Of a DNA stretch of 7,055 bases, positions 1-6,204 are shown in pieces. Numbering within the stretch: position 1 is the stretch's first letter; every line of letters begins with the position of its first letter. Origin of the DNA: Bacteroidia bacterium (GTDB taxonomy: Bacteria > Bacteroidota > Bacteroidia > Bacteroidales > Rikenellaceae); contig BNXD01000066.1 in the NCBI GenBank assembly GCA_025999315.1, forward strand, positions 1 to 7,055, given 5' to 3'. Under the pieces are notes generated by a model. The model was not told where the DNA came from. It was given only the letters and a program-made list of their open reading frames with translations, and did not search any database. A program made the position numbers and the translations under genes.

Positions 1-622
1 TGCGATAGAGGTCCTTCAGATGGCGGGCCGCGGCGCGCGTCGAGGCGAGAGGGTCGCGGCGCTGGTCGACAAACGAGGTAACCTCCAGACCGTAGGTCTT
101 GCCGGTGAAATACATGAACTGCCACAGCCCGGTGGCCCCCATGCGCGAGACGGCCGAGGGGTTGAGCGCCGACTCGATCACCGGCAACATCCTCAGCTCC
201 AACGGCACATTGGCGTTGCTGAGCTCCTGCTCGATCATCGGGAAGTAGTATTGCGACAAGCCCAATATCTTGCCCATGGTGGTCTTGCGGGTCTGGGTGT
301 AGGCGATCAGATAGCGTTTGATCACATCGTTGTAGGGCATCTGGATGGGTGAGAAGATGGCCTTCAGACGCGCCCGGTAGACCGAGTCGGGGATGTCGCT
401 CACGGTGGTGGCCGTCGAGTCGATGTCGACAAAGTAGTCGAATATCTGTTCGGGCGAGAGGGAGATGTTGCGACCGTACCACGAGGTGAGCAGCGAGTCG
501 TACTTCTCGTTGGTGTGTTTGACCACATTGGGCTCGGAGGGCGACGCCGCCACGGCCACTGTCGCAGCGCACAGCGCCGCCACCGATACCATATTATATA
601 TAAACGCTCTGTTTCTTTTCAT
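1..622 (-). CDS. MltD-like lytic murein transglycosylase, N-terminal part (cut by left edge)
   Basis: Reading the minus strand from the ATG at 622 gives 207 open codons to the window edge. Residues 1-26 look like a signal peptide: basic MKRNR, then a hydrophobic Ala/Val stretch ending around AVAAS. An SLT (goose-lysozyme-like transglycosylase) domain begins near residue 125. It carries the catalytic-Glu motif VIESALNPSAVS with E150 as the likely general acid, followed by GATGLWQFM (162-170) and the RRDP...ARHLKDLY block (188-206). Proteins of this family cleave the MurNAc-GlcNAc bond in the periplasm and form 1,6-anhydro ends. LysM repeats often follow, but that part lies outside the window. 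The start is 29 bp downstream of the DUF5683 stop, so co-transcription from parA is likely. M11 is an alternative start but would cut into the signal peptide. Family assignment is firm; the exact MltD subtype is inferred. Confidence 0.9.
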   Translation of the reverse strand, partial: MKRNRAFIYNMVSVAALCAATVAVAASPSEPNVVKHTNEKYDSLLTSWYGRNISLSPEQIFDYFVDIDSTATTVSDIPDSVYRARLKAIFSPIQMPYNDVIKRYLIAYTQTRKTTMGKILGLSQYYFPMIEQELSNANVPLELRMLPVIESALNPSAVSRMGATGLWQFMYFTGKTYGLEVTSFVDQRRDPLASTRAAARHLKDLYR

Positions 623-651
623 AATCTCTCGCTCTCTTTCAATAATCTCTC

Positions 652-1893
652 TCAAAACGTAACATTCATGCTCATACCCATCGATACGCGCGTGCGGCCC
701 GAGGCGAACATCGGCTCGAGGTAGGGCACAACACGCACGGCCATAAGGTTGTCGCTTATGTCGTAATCCTTCAGGTGGGCGTCGACATGGGCGTCGATGA
801 TGTTCAGCATATAGAACACCCCGGTCAGTATGATGCACATGTCGCGGTTGCGACGGTATTGATTGCGCAGGTTGCGCAGAAAATCGTCGGGATAGCGCCC
901 GCCGAACTCGTCGTCCTTGCCGCTGGTGCGCTGTTTGTAGGCCAGACGGAAACGCTCGTAACCACGGCTGTTCCAGTCGATCGTGAAGGCACAGGTGGCA
1001 AGGCCTCCTATCACGATGGGCAACTTCCAGAACTTGCCGTTGTAGACCTGTCCGGCGCCGGGACAGATGGTCGACAGCGTGGTGGCCTTCTTGACCGAGG
1101 TCATCGCGCCCGTATAGTTGACCACCCCGTCGCCCACGAAATAGATGTACGAAGCGATGGCCCCGGCAAAGAATATCTGGCGAAAGGTGTTGTATTTGAT
1201 CACATTGACCTGCCACGGGTCGAGCTCGCTCTGGGGAGCGTTGTCGAACTTCAGCCGGTCGAAATTGCTTTTATAGTAGTTGTAACGCTTGTTCTCCATC
1301 ACCCCGTAGTAGATCATCGTCCCCAGCGAGGCGTAGAGAATGGGCAGTTTCCAAGCCTGATTGTTGTAGAGTTGCGAAAATCCCGGAGCCACCAGCGAGA
1401 TGGCCGTCATGCGCGATATGGGAATCGAGTCGCGAAACATCCTGTTGTGGCGCACGTGCACCGAGTCGACCGGAAGGTTTTTCGTTTCGTCCGCGCCAGC
1501 GGTTACATCCGTATTCTCCGCGCCACCGCCCCCCTTCGGACTTTCTGCGCCTGCCACACCTGCAGTGCCCCCCGAATTCTCTGCACCTGCCGCAACTCCC
1601 GGACTCTCCGCGCCGCCGACACCTGCAACATCCCCCGCCGCACCCGTGGCCACTCTCCCCACAGCCGTAGTGTCGGCGCGGGCGACGCTGTCGGCCCCGG
1701 CAACGACAACCGTCGTATCTGCGGCAGCCTGTGCCGCGCTCGCCGCTTTGGCCGAGGCGTCGACCTCGTGCAACGTCCCGCCCGAAACCTTGTAGTTTTT
1801 GGTCGGATCGTCGAGACGGACAGCGCCGCAAAGATCGCCCGAGACGACCACAAAGGCAAGACACAGAGTAGCTAAAGCTCTTCTATACGCCAT
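652..1893 (-). CDS. DUF5683 domain protein with signal peptide and Ala/Gly-rich linker
   Basis: A 413-residue protein with a hydrophobic N-terminal segment (about 5-24) that reads as a signal peptide or anchor. Residues 45-140 are a low-complexity Ala/Gly/Thr/Val linker containing a 21-residue tandem duplication. The conserved domain spans about 151-385. It contains two copies of a motif of the form PGxxQxYNxxxWKLPI, at 170-185 (PGFSQLYNNQAWKLPI) and 278-293 (PGAGQVYNGKFWKLPI), each followed by a hydrophobic stretch, which suggests an internal duplication of a membrane hairpin. Another hydrophobic segment lies at 240-252. The block NIIDAHVDAHL (364-374) is typical of the family. A C-terminal tail ends in VSMGMSMNVTF. 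The gene starts 15 bp after parB and ends 29 bp before the transglycosylase. Molecular function is unknown; position suggests an envelope role. The family call rests on motif recall and gene order. Confidence 0.85.
   Translation of the reverse strand: MAYRRALATLCLAFVVVSGDLCGAVRLDDPTKNYKVSGGTLHEVDASAKAASAAQAAADTTVVVAGADSVARADTTAVGRVATGAAGDVAGVGGAESPGVAAGAENSGGTAGVAGAESPKGGGGAENTDVTAGADETKNLPVDSVHVRHNRMFRDSIPISRMTAISLVAPGFSQLYNNQAWKLPILYASLGTMIYYGVMENKRYNYYKSNFDRLKFDNAPQSELDPWQVNVIKYNTFRQIFFAGAIASYIYFVGDGVVNYTGAMTSVKKATTLSTICPGAGQVYNGKFWKLPIVIGGLATCAFTIDWNSRGYERFRLAYKQRTSGKDDEFGGRYPDDFLRNLRNQYRRNRDMCIILTGVFYMLNIIDAHVDAHLKDYDISDNLMAVRVVPYLEPMFASGRTRVSMGMSMNVTF
1489..1614 (-). repeat. Two 63-bp (21-residue) tandem repeats in the DUF5683 linker
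   Basis: Within the DUF5683 gene, residues 94-114 and 115-135 align without gaps. Each begins GAESP and has GAEN nine residues later, followed by a Gly/Thr/Ala run. At the DNA level this gives four copies of a degenerate 11-mer (on the plus strand CTYTSYGCGCC-like) at regular spacing. The copies are diverged at synonymous and non-synonymous sites, so the duplication is not recent. It lengthens a flexible spacer between the signal sequence and the conserved domain. Confidence 0.75.
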
Positions 1894-1908
1894 CCCGGGG
1901 TAAGTTGA

Positions 1909-2808
1909 TCAGGCGCCCTGGCCTATTTGCTCGAATTTGCGCAGGAAATGCTCGATGTCGGCGTCGCTGCCAAAGTCGATCATGATGCGACCGCCGCCCT
2001 TCGAGTTTTTCTTGATGCCTATGTCCTGCGAGAAGAATTTCTCAAGGTGCTCCACAAGGCGGGTGTAGGTTTCGGGGTACTCCTCGTCGCCGACCGCCTC
2101 TTTGGCCGGTTTATCGGCGGCATCGGCCAGCTGTTTGGCCACCTGCTCGGCCTGGCGCACCGAGAGACCCTTTTTGATGATCCTGCCCAGCAGCGGCACC
2201 TGCTCCTGCTCGGGGGCCGAGGCGATCGCCTTGGCGTGCCCCATGGTGATCAGCTCGTCGCGTACGGCATACTGAATCTCCAGCGGAAGGTTCAGCAGGC
2301 GCATGTAGTTGGCGATGGTCGAGCGTTTCTTGCCCACGCGCGAGGAGAGCATGTCCTGGGTCATGTTGCACTCGTCGACGAGCCGTTGCAGGCTCAGGGC
2401 CACGTCGATGGCGTTCAGGTCCTGGCGTTGGATGTTCTCCACCAGAGACATCTCGTGAACGGCCTGGTCGTCCACCTCGCGCACATAGGCCGGGATGCTC
2501 TCCTTGCCCGCCATGCGTGATGCGCGAAAGCGACGTTCGCCGCTGATGATCCCAAACTTGCCGTCCTGAGTGCGATTGACGGTGATGGGCTGTATGACCC
2601 CCAGCACGCGGATCGAATCGGCCAGCTCCTTGAGGGTCTCCTGGTCGAAAGTGCTGCGCGGCTGTTTGGGATTGGGCGTGATCAGGCTCAGATCGATCTC
2701 CTCCATCAGGCTCACCGTCTGACGGGGTTTCTCGTGGAGCGTGGTCACCGCTTCGGTGTCGAGAATGGCGCTCAATCCGCGCCCAAGTCCTTTATTTGTT
2801 GTCGCCAT
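1909..2808 (-). CDS. parB: Chromosome-partitioning protein ParB (Spo0J)
   Basis: 299 residues, the usual size for chromosomal ParB. The N-terminus LGRGLSAIL (8-16) matches the conserved start region that contacts ParA. The ParB/Sulfiredoxin-type N-domain follows, with NPKQPR (46-51), VLGVIQPITV (68-77) and the CTP-binding box GERRFRA (90-96). The block VENIQRQDLN (123-132) is also present. A helix-turn-helix for parS recognition lies around 148-172 (MTQDMLSSRVGKKRSTIANYMRLL). A C-terminal dimerization domain covers about 245-299. The protein loads on parS as a CTP-dependent sliding clamp and stimulates ParA. Its start overlaps the parA 3' end by 17 bp, which suggests translational coupling. 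The start is supported by the LGRGL motif directly after it. I found no parS-like palindrome in the window. Confidence 0.97.
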   Translation of the reverse strand: MATTNKGLGRGLSAILDTEAVTTLHEKPRQTVSLMEEIDLSLITPNPKQPRSTFDQETLKELADSIRVLGVIQPITVNRTQDGKFGIISGERRFRASRMAGKESIPAYVREVDDQAVHEMSLVENIQRQDLNAIDVALSLQRLVDECNMTQDMLSSRVGKKRSTIANYMRLLNLPLEIQYAVRDELITMGHAKAIASAPEQEQVPLLGRIIKKGLSVRQAEQVAKQLADAADKPAKEAVGDEEYPETYTRLVEHLEKFFSQDIGIKKNSKGGGRIMIDFGSDADIEHFLRKFEQIGQGA

Positions 2809-3580
2809 TGTCCTGCGATGCTGATTTATTGCGTTTGATAAACTCTTTAGCCAGATTCAGATAGTTGAGACTGCCCAACGACTGGGCATCGTGCAGTATC
2901 ACCGGTTTGCCGTAGCTGGGGGCCTCGGTCAGACGTATGTTGCGCAGTATCACCGTGTCGAAGACCAGCGGCCCGAAGTGCTCCTTCACCTCGTCGGCCA
3001 CCTGGTTGGCGTGGCGCGTGCGGGCGTACATGGTCAGCAGGAACCCCTCGATGTCCAGCTCGGGGTTTAGCTTGCTTTTGACCATTTTGATGGTGTTGAG
3101 CAACTTGCCCAGCCCCTCGAGCGCAAAATATTCGCACTGCACCGGAATGAGCACCGTGTCTGCGGCCACCAGCACGTTGACGGTGGTGTAGCCCAGCGAG
3201 GGCGAGCAGTCGACGATCACATAGTCGTAGCTCTCCCTGATGGGATCGAGCACCTCCTTGATGCGAAAATGGCCCCGCTCCAGGGTGGGCAACTCGGCGT
3301 CGGCCCCCACCAGCTCGATGCTCGAGGGCAGCACGTCGAGTTTCTTGACCTCGGGCTGGTGGACGATCACATCGACAGCGCGCTTGTCGCCCATGATGCA
3401 GTCGTAGATGCCGTTGGAATGGATGTTAAGCCCCAGACCCGAGGTGGCGTTGGCCTGGGGATCGGCGTCGACAAGCAGGATTTTCTTGCCGAGAATGGCC
3501 AGACTTGCGGCGAGGTTGATGGCCGTGGTGGTCTTGCCTACCCCACCCTTTTGATTGGCCAAAGCTACAATTTTACCCAT
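2792..3580 (-). CDS. parA: Chromosome-partitioning ATPase ParA (Soj)
   Basis: 262 residues, a full-length Soj-type P-loop ATPase with no N-terminal DNA-binding extension, as expected for chromosomal ParA. The deviant Walker A motif KGGVGKT is at 11-17, with signature K11 and catalytic K16. Walker A' DADPQANAT is at 38-46 and the Walker B strand YVIVDCSPSLG at 120-130. ATP-dependent dimers bind nucleoid DNA non-specifically, and ParB-stimulated hydrolysis moves parS complexes. The ATG at 3580 places KGGVGKT at the normal distance from the N-terminus. It is the first gene of the leftward operon and follows a candidate Bacteroidetes promoter with a leader of roughly 15 nt. Confidence 0.97.
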   Translation of the reverse strand: MGKIVALANQKGGVGKTTTAINLAASLAILGKKILLVDADPQANATSGLGLNIHSNGIYDCIMGDKRAVDVIVHQPEVKKLDVLPSSIELVGADAELPTLERGHFRIKEVLDPIRESYDYVIVDCSPSLGYTTVNVLVAADTVLIPVQCEYFALEGLGKLLNTIKMVKSKLNPELDIEGFLLTMYARTRHANQVADEVKEHFGPLVFDTVILRNIRLTEAPSYGKPVILHDAQSLGSLNYLNLAKEFIKRNKSASQDNGDNK

Positions 3581-3601
3581 CTTCGTACTTCAATTAGCTT
3601 A

Positions 3602-3633
3602 CAAATGTAATCAAAATGTTTTGTTATAACATA
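3602..3633 (-). promoter_or_regulatory. Candidate parA operon promoter (-7/-33 type)
   Basis: On the minus strand TACATTTG (3609-3602) matches the Bacteroidetes -7 consensus TAnnTTTG. After a 20-bp spacer lies TATG (3633-3630), one mismatch from the -33 element TTTG. Transcription would begin about 15 bp before the parA ATG. The surrounding 100 bp is AT-rich compared with the genes. Confidence 0.6.
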
Positions 3634-3671
3634 AGCGGACGACCATAATTATTTGTTAAAAATCCAAACCG

Positions 3672-3703
3672 TTTCCAATCTTGCGACAAAATAGCTACCT
3701 TTG
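3672..3703 (+). promoter_or_regulatory. Candidate ornithine carbamoyltransferase promoter (-7/-33 type)
   Basis: TACCTTTG at 3696-3703 matches TAnnTTTG. TTTC at 3672-3675, one mismatch from TTTG, lies 20 bp upstream of it. The expected start site leaves a leader of about 20-25 nt before the ATG at 3734. The in-frame ATG at 3701 lies within the -7 element itself, which argues against it as the translation start. Confidence 0.6.
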
Positions 3704-3733
3704 AGGTCTGTTGTGATAAATATACAAAGAAAA

Positions 3734-4735
3734 ATGGCAGATCTGAAAGGAAAAAGCTTTCTGAAGATGCTCGACTTCTCTCCCCAGGAGATCGAGGCGT
3801 TGCTCGCCCTGGCCTCACGGCTCAAAAGAGCCAAGCAGCGCGGGCGTGAGAGACAGAGGCTTCGCGGCAAAAATTTTGCCCTCATATTCGAGAAGGACTC
3901 CACCCGCACCCGTTGCGCGTTCGAGGTGGCGGCTTTCGATCAGGGCGCCCACACGACCTACCTGGGCCCCTCCGGCTCGCAAATAGGCAAAAAGGAGAGC
4001 ATCGAAGACACCGCGCGCGTGCTGGGGCGCATGTACGACGGCATAGAGTATCGCGGATTCGGACAGCAGGTGGTCGAGACCATTGCCCGCCACGCCGGGG
4101 TGCCGGTGTGGAACGGGCTGACCACCGAAGCTCACCCCACGCAGATGCTGGCCGACCTTCTGACCATGCGCGAACATGGCGACAAACCGTTTCTCAAAAC
4201 GAGGCTCTGTTACGTGGGCGACGCTCACAACAACGTGGCCAACTCGCTGATGGTGGCCTCGGCCAAACTGGGGATGGATTTTCGCGCCGTGGCCCCCAAG
4301 AGTTGCTGGCCCGAGGGGTCGCTGGTCGAAAAGTGCCGCGACATCGCCTCGCAGAGCGGGGCTATGATCACCCTCACCGAGAGCGTCGAGGAGGGGGTGC
4401 GGGGGTGCGACTTTATCTACACCGACGTGTGGGTCTCGATGGGCGAGGCGACCGGGGTGTGGCAGGAGCGCATCCGTCTGCTGGGTCCCTATCAGGTCAA
4501 CCGCGCCATGCTGGAGGCCACGGGCAACCCCCGGGTCAAGTTTCTGCACTGTCTGCCCGCATTCCATGATCTGAAGACCGAGGTGGGCCGCAAGATCGAG
4601 GCGCAGTATGGTCTCGCCGAGATGGAGGTGACCGACGAGGTCTTCGAGAGCCCTGCTTCGATAGTTTTTGACCAGGCCGAGAACCGCATGCACACCATCA
4701 AGGCCGTTATGGTGGCCACCATAAGGGGATTATGA
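3734..4735 (+). CDS. Ornithine carbamoyltransferase (OTC)
   Basis: 333 residues from the ATG at 3734, matching the 330-336 residues of ArgF/ArcB-type enzymes. An in-frame ATG at 3701 adds 11 residues but sits in the promoter -7 element, so it is rejected. The carbamoyl-phosphate motif STRTR is at 56-60, with SQ (82-83) and HPTQ (134-137). The ornithine-binding DxxxSMGE is at 231-238 and HCLP, with the catalytic Cys region, at 272-275. The SMG loop marks a true OTC; the N-acetyl- and N-succinylornithine transcarbamylases of many Bacteroidetes and Xanthomonas lack it. The enzyme joins carbamoyl phosphate and L-ornithine into citrulline in the cytosol. The block [13 protein letters not shown]...[17 protein letters not shown] resembles the ArcB/E. 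coli ArgF-I branch. No other arginine gene is in the window, so biosynthetic versus catabolic use, and hence argF versus arcB, cannot be decided. It overlaps the next gene by ATGA. Confidence 0.95.
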   Translation: MADLKGKSFLKMLDFSPQEIEALLALASRLKRAKQRGRERQRLRGKNFALIFEKDSTRTRCAFEVAAFDQGAHTTYLGPSGSQIGKKESIEDTARVLGRMYDGIEYRGFGQQVVETIARHAGVPVWNGLTTEAHPTQMLADLLTMREHGDKPFLKTRLCYVGDAHNNVANSLMVASAKLGMDFRAVAPKSCWPEGSLVEKCRDIASQSGAMITLTESVEEGVRGCDFIYTDVWVSMGEATGVWQERIRLLGPYQVNRAMLEATGNPRVKFLHCLPAFHDLKTEVGRKIEAQYGLAEMEVTDEVFESPASIVFDQAENRMHTIKAVMVATIRGL

Positions 4736-5619
4736 CCGAGGGCAGACAACCGTCCGGACGATCGACGGCAAATCCGCCCGAGCGCCTCCCCGAGCAGAGG
4801 AGTGAGCGCTCCGCCGGTCACAACGGGGCTCGCAAGCCCTATCCCATGGCGCTGGACCTGGTGGCCGTGCTGGCCATCTTCGTCGTGTCGCAGTTGATCG
4901 GCGGCCTTGTCAAAGGCAGGGCCGAGACATTGTGGGGGGCGAGCGTCGGGGCGGGCACGCTGATCGGTTACTCCGTCGGAATGATACTGACCATAGCCGG
5001 TGTGGCGACGGTCAGGCTCAGCGGCGGAGGGATAAGACTGCCCAAACGTTCCTACGTCGGCGGGGTGATGCCCCACTCGGCGATCATTCTGTGGGGCATA
5101 GTGATGTGCCTGGCCATGTCGATGGTGGTCGAACCTCTGATCGACATGATGCCACAGCATTACTATGACCTCCTGACCCAGGCTATCGGCGCCGACGGCT
5201 GGGCCATCGTTACCACGATCCTCGTGGCGCCCATCCTCGAGGAGGTACTCTTCCGCGGCATGGTGCAGGAGGCCGTCATGAGGCGGTGGGGCGGTTTTGC
5301 GGGCATATTCACAGGATCGGCCATCTTCGCGGTGGTGCACGGCATACCCCAGCAGGTGATCGCCGCATTCTTTGTCTCGCTGGCCATCGGTTATGTCTAT
5401 ATGCGCACCCGGTCGCTGGTGGCGGTGATGGTCATACACGCCTTCAACAACATGCTGGCCTACATCCAGATGAGTCTCTCGGCCGACCCGGCCGCCACCA
5501 TGCGCGAGTTGGTGGGCGACGCCCGGTGGTACTGGATACTCTACGCCATAAGCGCCGCCCTGGTGGCCGTTTCGGTGGTGGTCATCGCCCTGAGTCGCCC
5601 GCAGGTTGAGCGCAAATAA
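4732..5619 (+). CDS. CPBP family intramembrane glutamic endopeptidase (CAAX/Abi-type)
   Basis: 295 residues with a polar, Arg-rich N-terminal tail (1-36) followed by several hydrophobic segments at about 38-60, 73-95, 113-135, 156-169, 187-205, 207-222, 228-245 and 267-287. The family motifs are present: EExxxR as E170-E171-R175 in [13 protein letters not shown], FxxxH as F199 to H203 in FAVVH, and HxxxN as H236 to N240 in VIHAFNN. These residues form the glutamate-based protease site, related to eukaryotic Rce1. Substrates of most bacterial members are unknown; some act in bacteriocin self-immunity or maturation. The start codon overlaps the OTC stop as ATGA, so translation is probably coupled. 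No prenylated CAAX-like partner is visible nearby, so the function here is open. Confidence 0.9.
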   Translation: MTEGRQPSGRSTANPPERLPEQRSERSAGHNGARKPYPMALDLVAVLAIFVVSQLIGGLVKGRAETLWGASVGAGTLIGYSVGMILTIAGVATVRLSGGGIRLPKRSYVGGVMPHSAIILWGIVMCLAMSMVVEPLIDMMPQHYYDLLTQAIGADGWAIVTTILVAPILEEVLFRGMVQEAVMRRWGGFAGIFTGSAIFAVVHGIPQQVIAAFFVSLAIGYVYMRTRSLVAVMVIHAFNNMLAYIQMSLSADPAATMRELVGDARWYWILYAISAALVAVSVVVIALSRPQVERK

Positions 5620-5675
5620 CGAGTTGTGTTTTAAATTGGTTGAAAACAGCCATCTCGAACATTAATGGCTCATTT

Positions 5676-5882
5676 GGCCTCGTTTTGGCTCGCGAAGGCA
5701 AGCGAGTAAAGAGACTCTCGCCTTCCTCGCGCTACCTTGACCGTAGCCCGCAAGCGGTCTGCGACCCTCGCTTAGTTGGTTGCGGCCCGTAGCCGGCGGG
5801 GGGGGATGCCCCGAGCCGAAGGCGAGGTAAATTGGCAGCCCTCCGCGTGGGGCGGCTGCGGGCTGCCGGCCTCTACGAGGCC
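5676..5882. repeat. GC-rich structured intergenic unit bounded by an 8-bp inverted repeat
   Basis: GGCCTCGT at 5676-5683 is the exact inverse of ACGAGGCC at 5875-5882, framing 207 bp. Inside are several pairings. A 9-bp stem joins 5717-5725 with 5818-5826 (CTCGCCTTC/GAAGGCGAG). A hairpin GGGG-ATG-CCCC lies at 5802-5812, next to an 8-G run at 5798-5805. An 8-bp stem joins 5834-5841 with 5860-5867 (GGCAGCCC/GGGCTGCC), with an inner CCGC/GCGG. A 7-bp hairpin lies at 5867-5883 (CGGCCTC-TAC-GAGGCCG). CCGTAGCC occurs twice (around 5741 and 5787). It could be a dispersed intergenic repeat, a structured RNA, or a bidirectional terminator zone. No known RNA family was recognised, and no U-tract follows the hairpins. 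Confidence 0.45.
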
Positions 5883-5927
5883 GAAAACAGGAAACTTTTT
5901 ACCATAAATTTATGCTTGTTTGACATT

Positions 5928-5974
5928 GAGAAACTGTTTAAACTTTATTCATCGAAAATCTTATGGCTCTTGTT
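5928..5974 (+). repeat. Left terminal inverted-repeat arm
   Basis: AGAAACTGTTTAAA at 5929-5942 is the perfect inverse of 6190-6203. The similarity continues inward with mismatches (CTTTATTC against TTTTATTC, then AAAA and TTATG in register, then CTCTTGTT against TCTCGTTG) to about 5974. Confidence 0.75.
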
Positions 5975-6203
5975 TCGCGCTTTTTACACCTTCTCCGCGT
6001 TACATAGAACACCGCTATGCGCCTTGTCGGAGGCGCAAAAATCGTCGAAAATCGACGACAAACCGAGCGCAGAGGCGAGTTTACTCGCAACTCTGCCGAG
6101 CGACGAGGAGAAGGGCGGGCGTCCCTTTGCCCGCCAACAGCAGGAGAAAGGCGAAGCCAACGAGAACATAATCTTTTTCGCGAATAAAATTTAAACAGTT
6201 TCT
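5929..6203. mobile_element. MITE-like 275-bp element with terminal inverted repeats and a hairpin chain
   Basis: Inverted arms of about 45 bp, with a perfect 14-bp outer part, frame 275 bp without a coding gene. Between the arms lie four hairpins in a row. At 6019-6036 the stem is GCGCCT/AGGCGC. At 6042-6058 it is TCGTCGA-AAA-TCGACGA. At 6069-6096 GCAGAG and GCGAGT pair with ACTCGC and CTCTGC, 12 bp with an AA bulge. At 6114-6135 it is GGCGGGC/GCCCGCC. No transposase is encoded, so any mobility would be non-autonomous. I see no clear target-site duplication at the ends (left flank ACATTG, right flank TACTTT). The alternative is a dispersed REP-like or terminator element of the genome. Copies elsewhere cannot be seen from this window. 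Confidence 0.55.
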
Positions 6204-6204
6204 T
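6159..6204 (-). repeat. Right terminal inverted-repeat arm, abutting a stop codon
   Basis: TTTAAACAGTTTCT at 6190-6203 is the inverse of the left arm end, and the weaker similarity extends inward to about 6159. Its last base is part of the TAA stop (6205-6203 on the minus strand) of the neighbouring metallo-hydrolase gene. Confidence 0.75.

Larger units (their letters stand above)
5620..6202. other. Non-coding convergent intergenic region with two structured units
   Basis: The plus-strand protease gene ends at 5619 and the minus-strand hydrolase gene ends at 6203. The 583 bp between them contain no credible gene. Open frames through it, for example one on plus from 5832 and one on minus up to 6419, run across palindromes and repeat arms, change composition abruptly, and show no family motif. 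Positions 5620-5675 hold only a weak 6-bp stem (5648-5653 with 5665-5670). Positions 5884-5927 are AT-rich and featureless. The rest is taken up by the two units listed separately. Confidence 0.7.

Noticed and set aside
1452..1463. CACGTG core as a possible parS site
   Set aside because: Only the 6-bp core matches; the flanks do not form the TGTTTCACGTGAAACA palindrome, and it lies inside a coding region.
775..1875. 366-residue open frame on the plus strand opposite the DUF5683 gene
   Set aside because: It is the antisense shadow of a GC-rich gene with clear family motifs; its translation is Arg/His/Val-rich with no domain.
3701..3733. Upstream in-frame ATG for OTC
   Set aside because: It lies in the predicted -7 element and adds residues not expected for the family; the ATG at 3734 gives the normal length.
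3815..4693. 292-residue open frame on the minus strand opposite OTC
   Set aside because: Antisense shadow of a well-conserved enzyme; no motif of its own.
5867..5903. Hairpin followed by TTTTT as a rho-independent terminator for the protease gene
   Set aside because: The T-run is about 13 nt past the stem, too far for a standard intrinsic terminator.
5919..5950. Promoter at the left edge of the MITE-like element (TTTG at 5919)
   Set aside because: No TAnnTTTG occurs at the right distance and no gene follows.
5832..6194. Possible 120-residue plus-strand protein
   Set aside because: It starts in a hairpin and runs through both repeat arms and the palindromes; no RBS, promoter or family signal.
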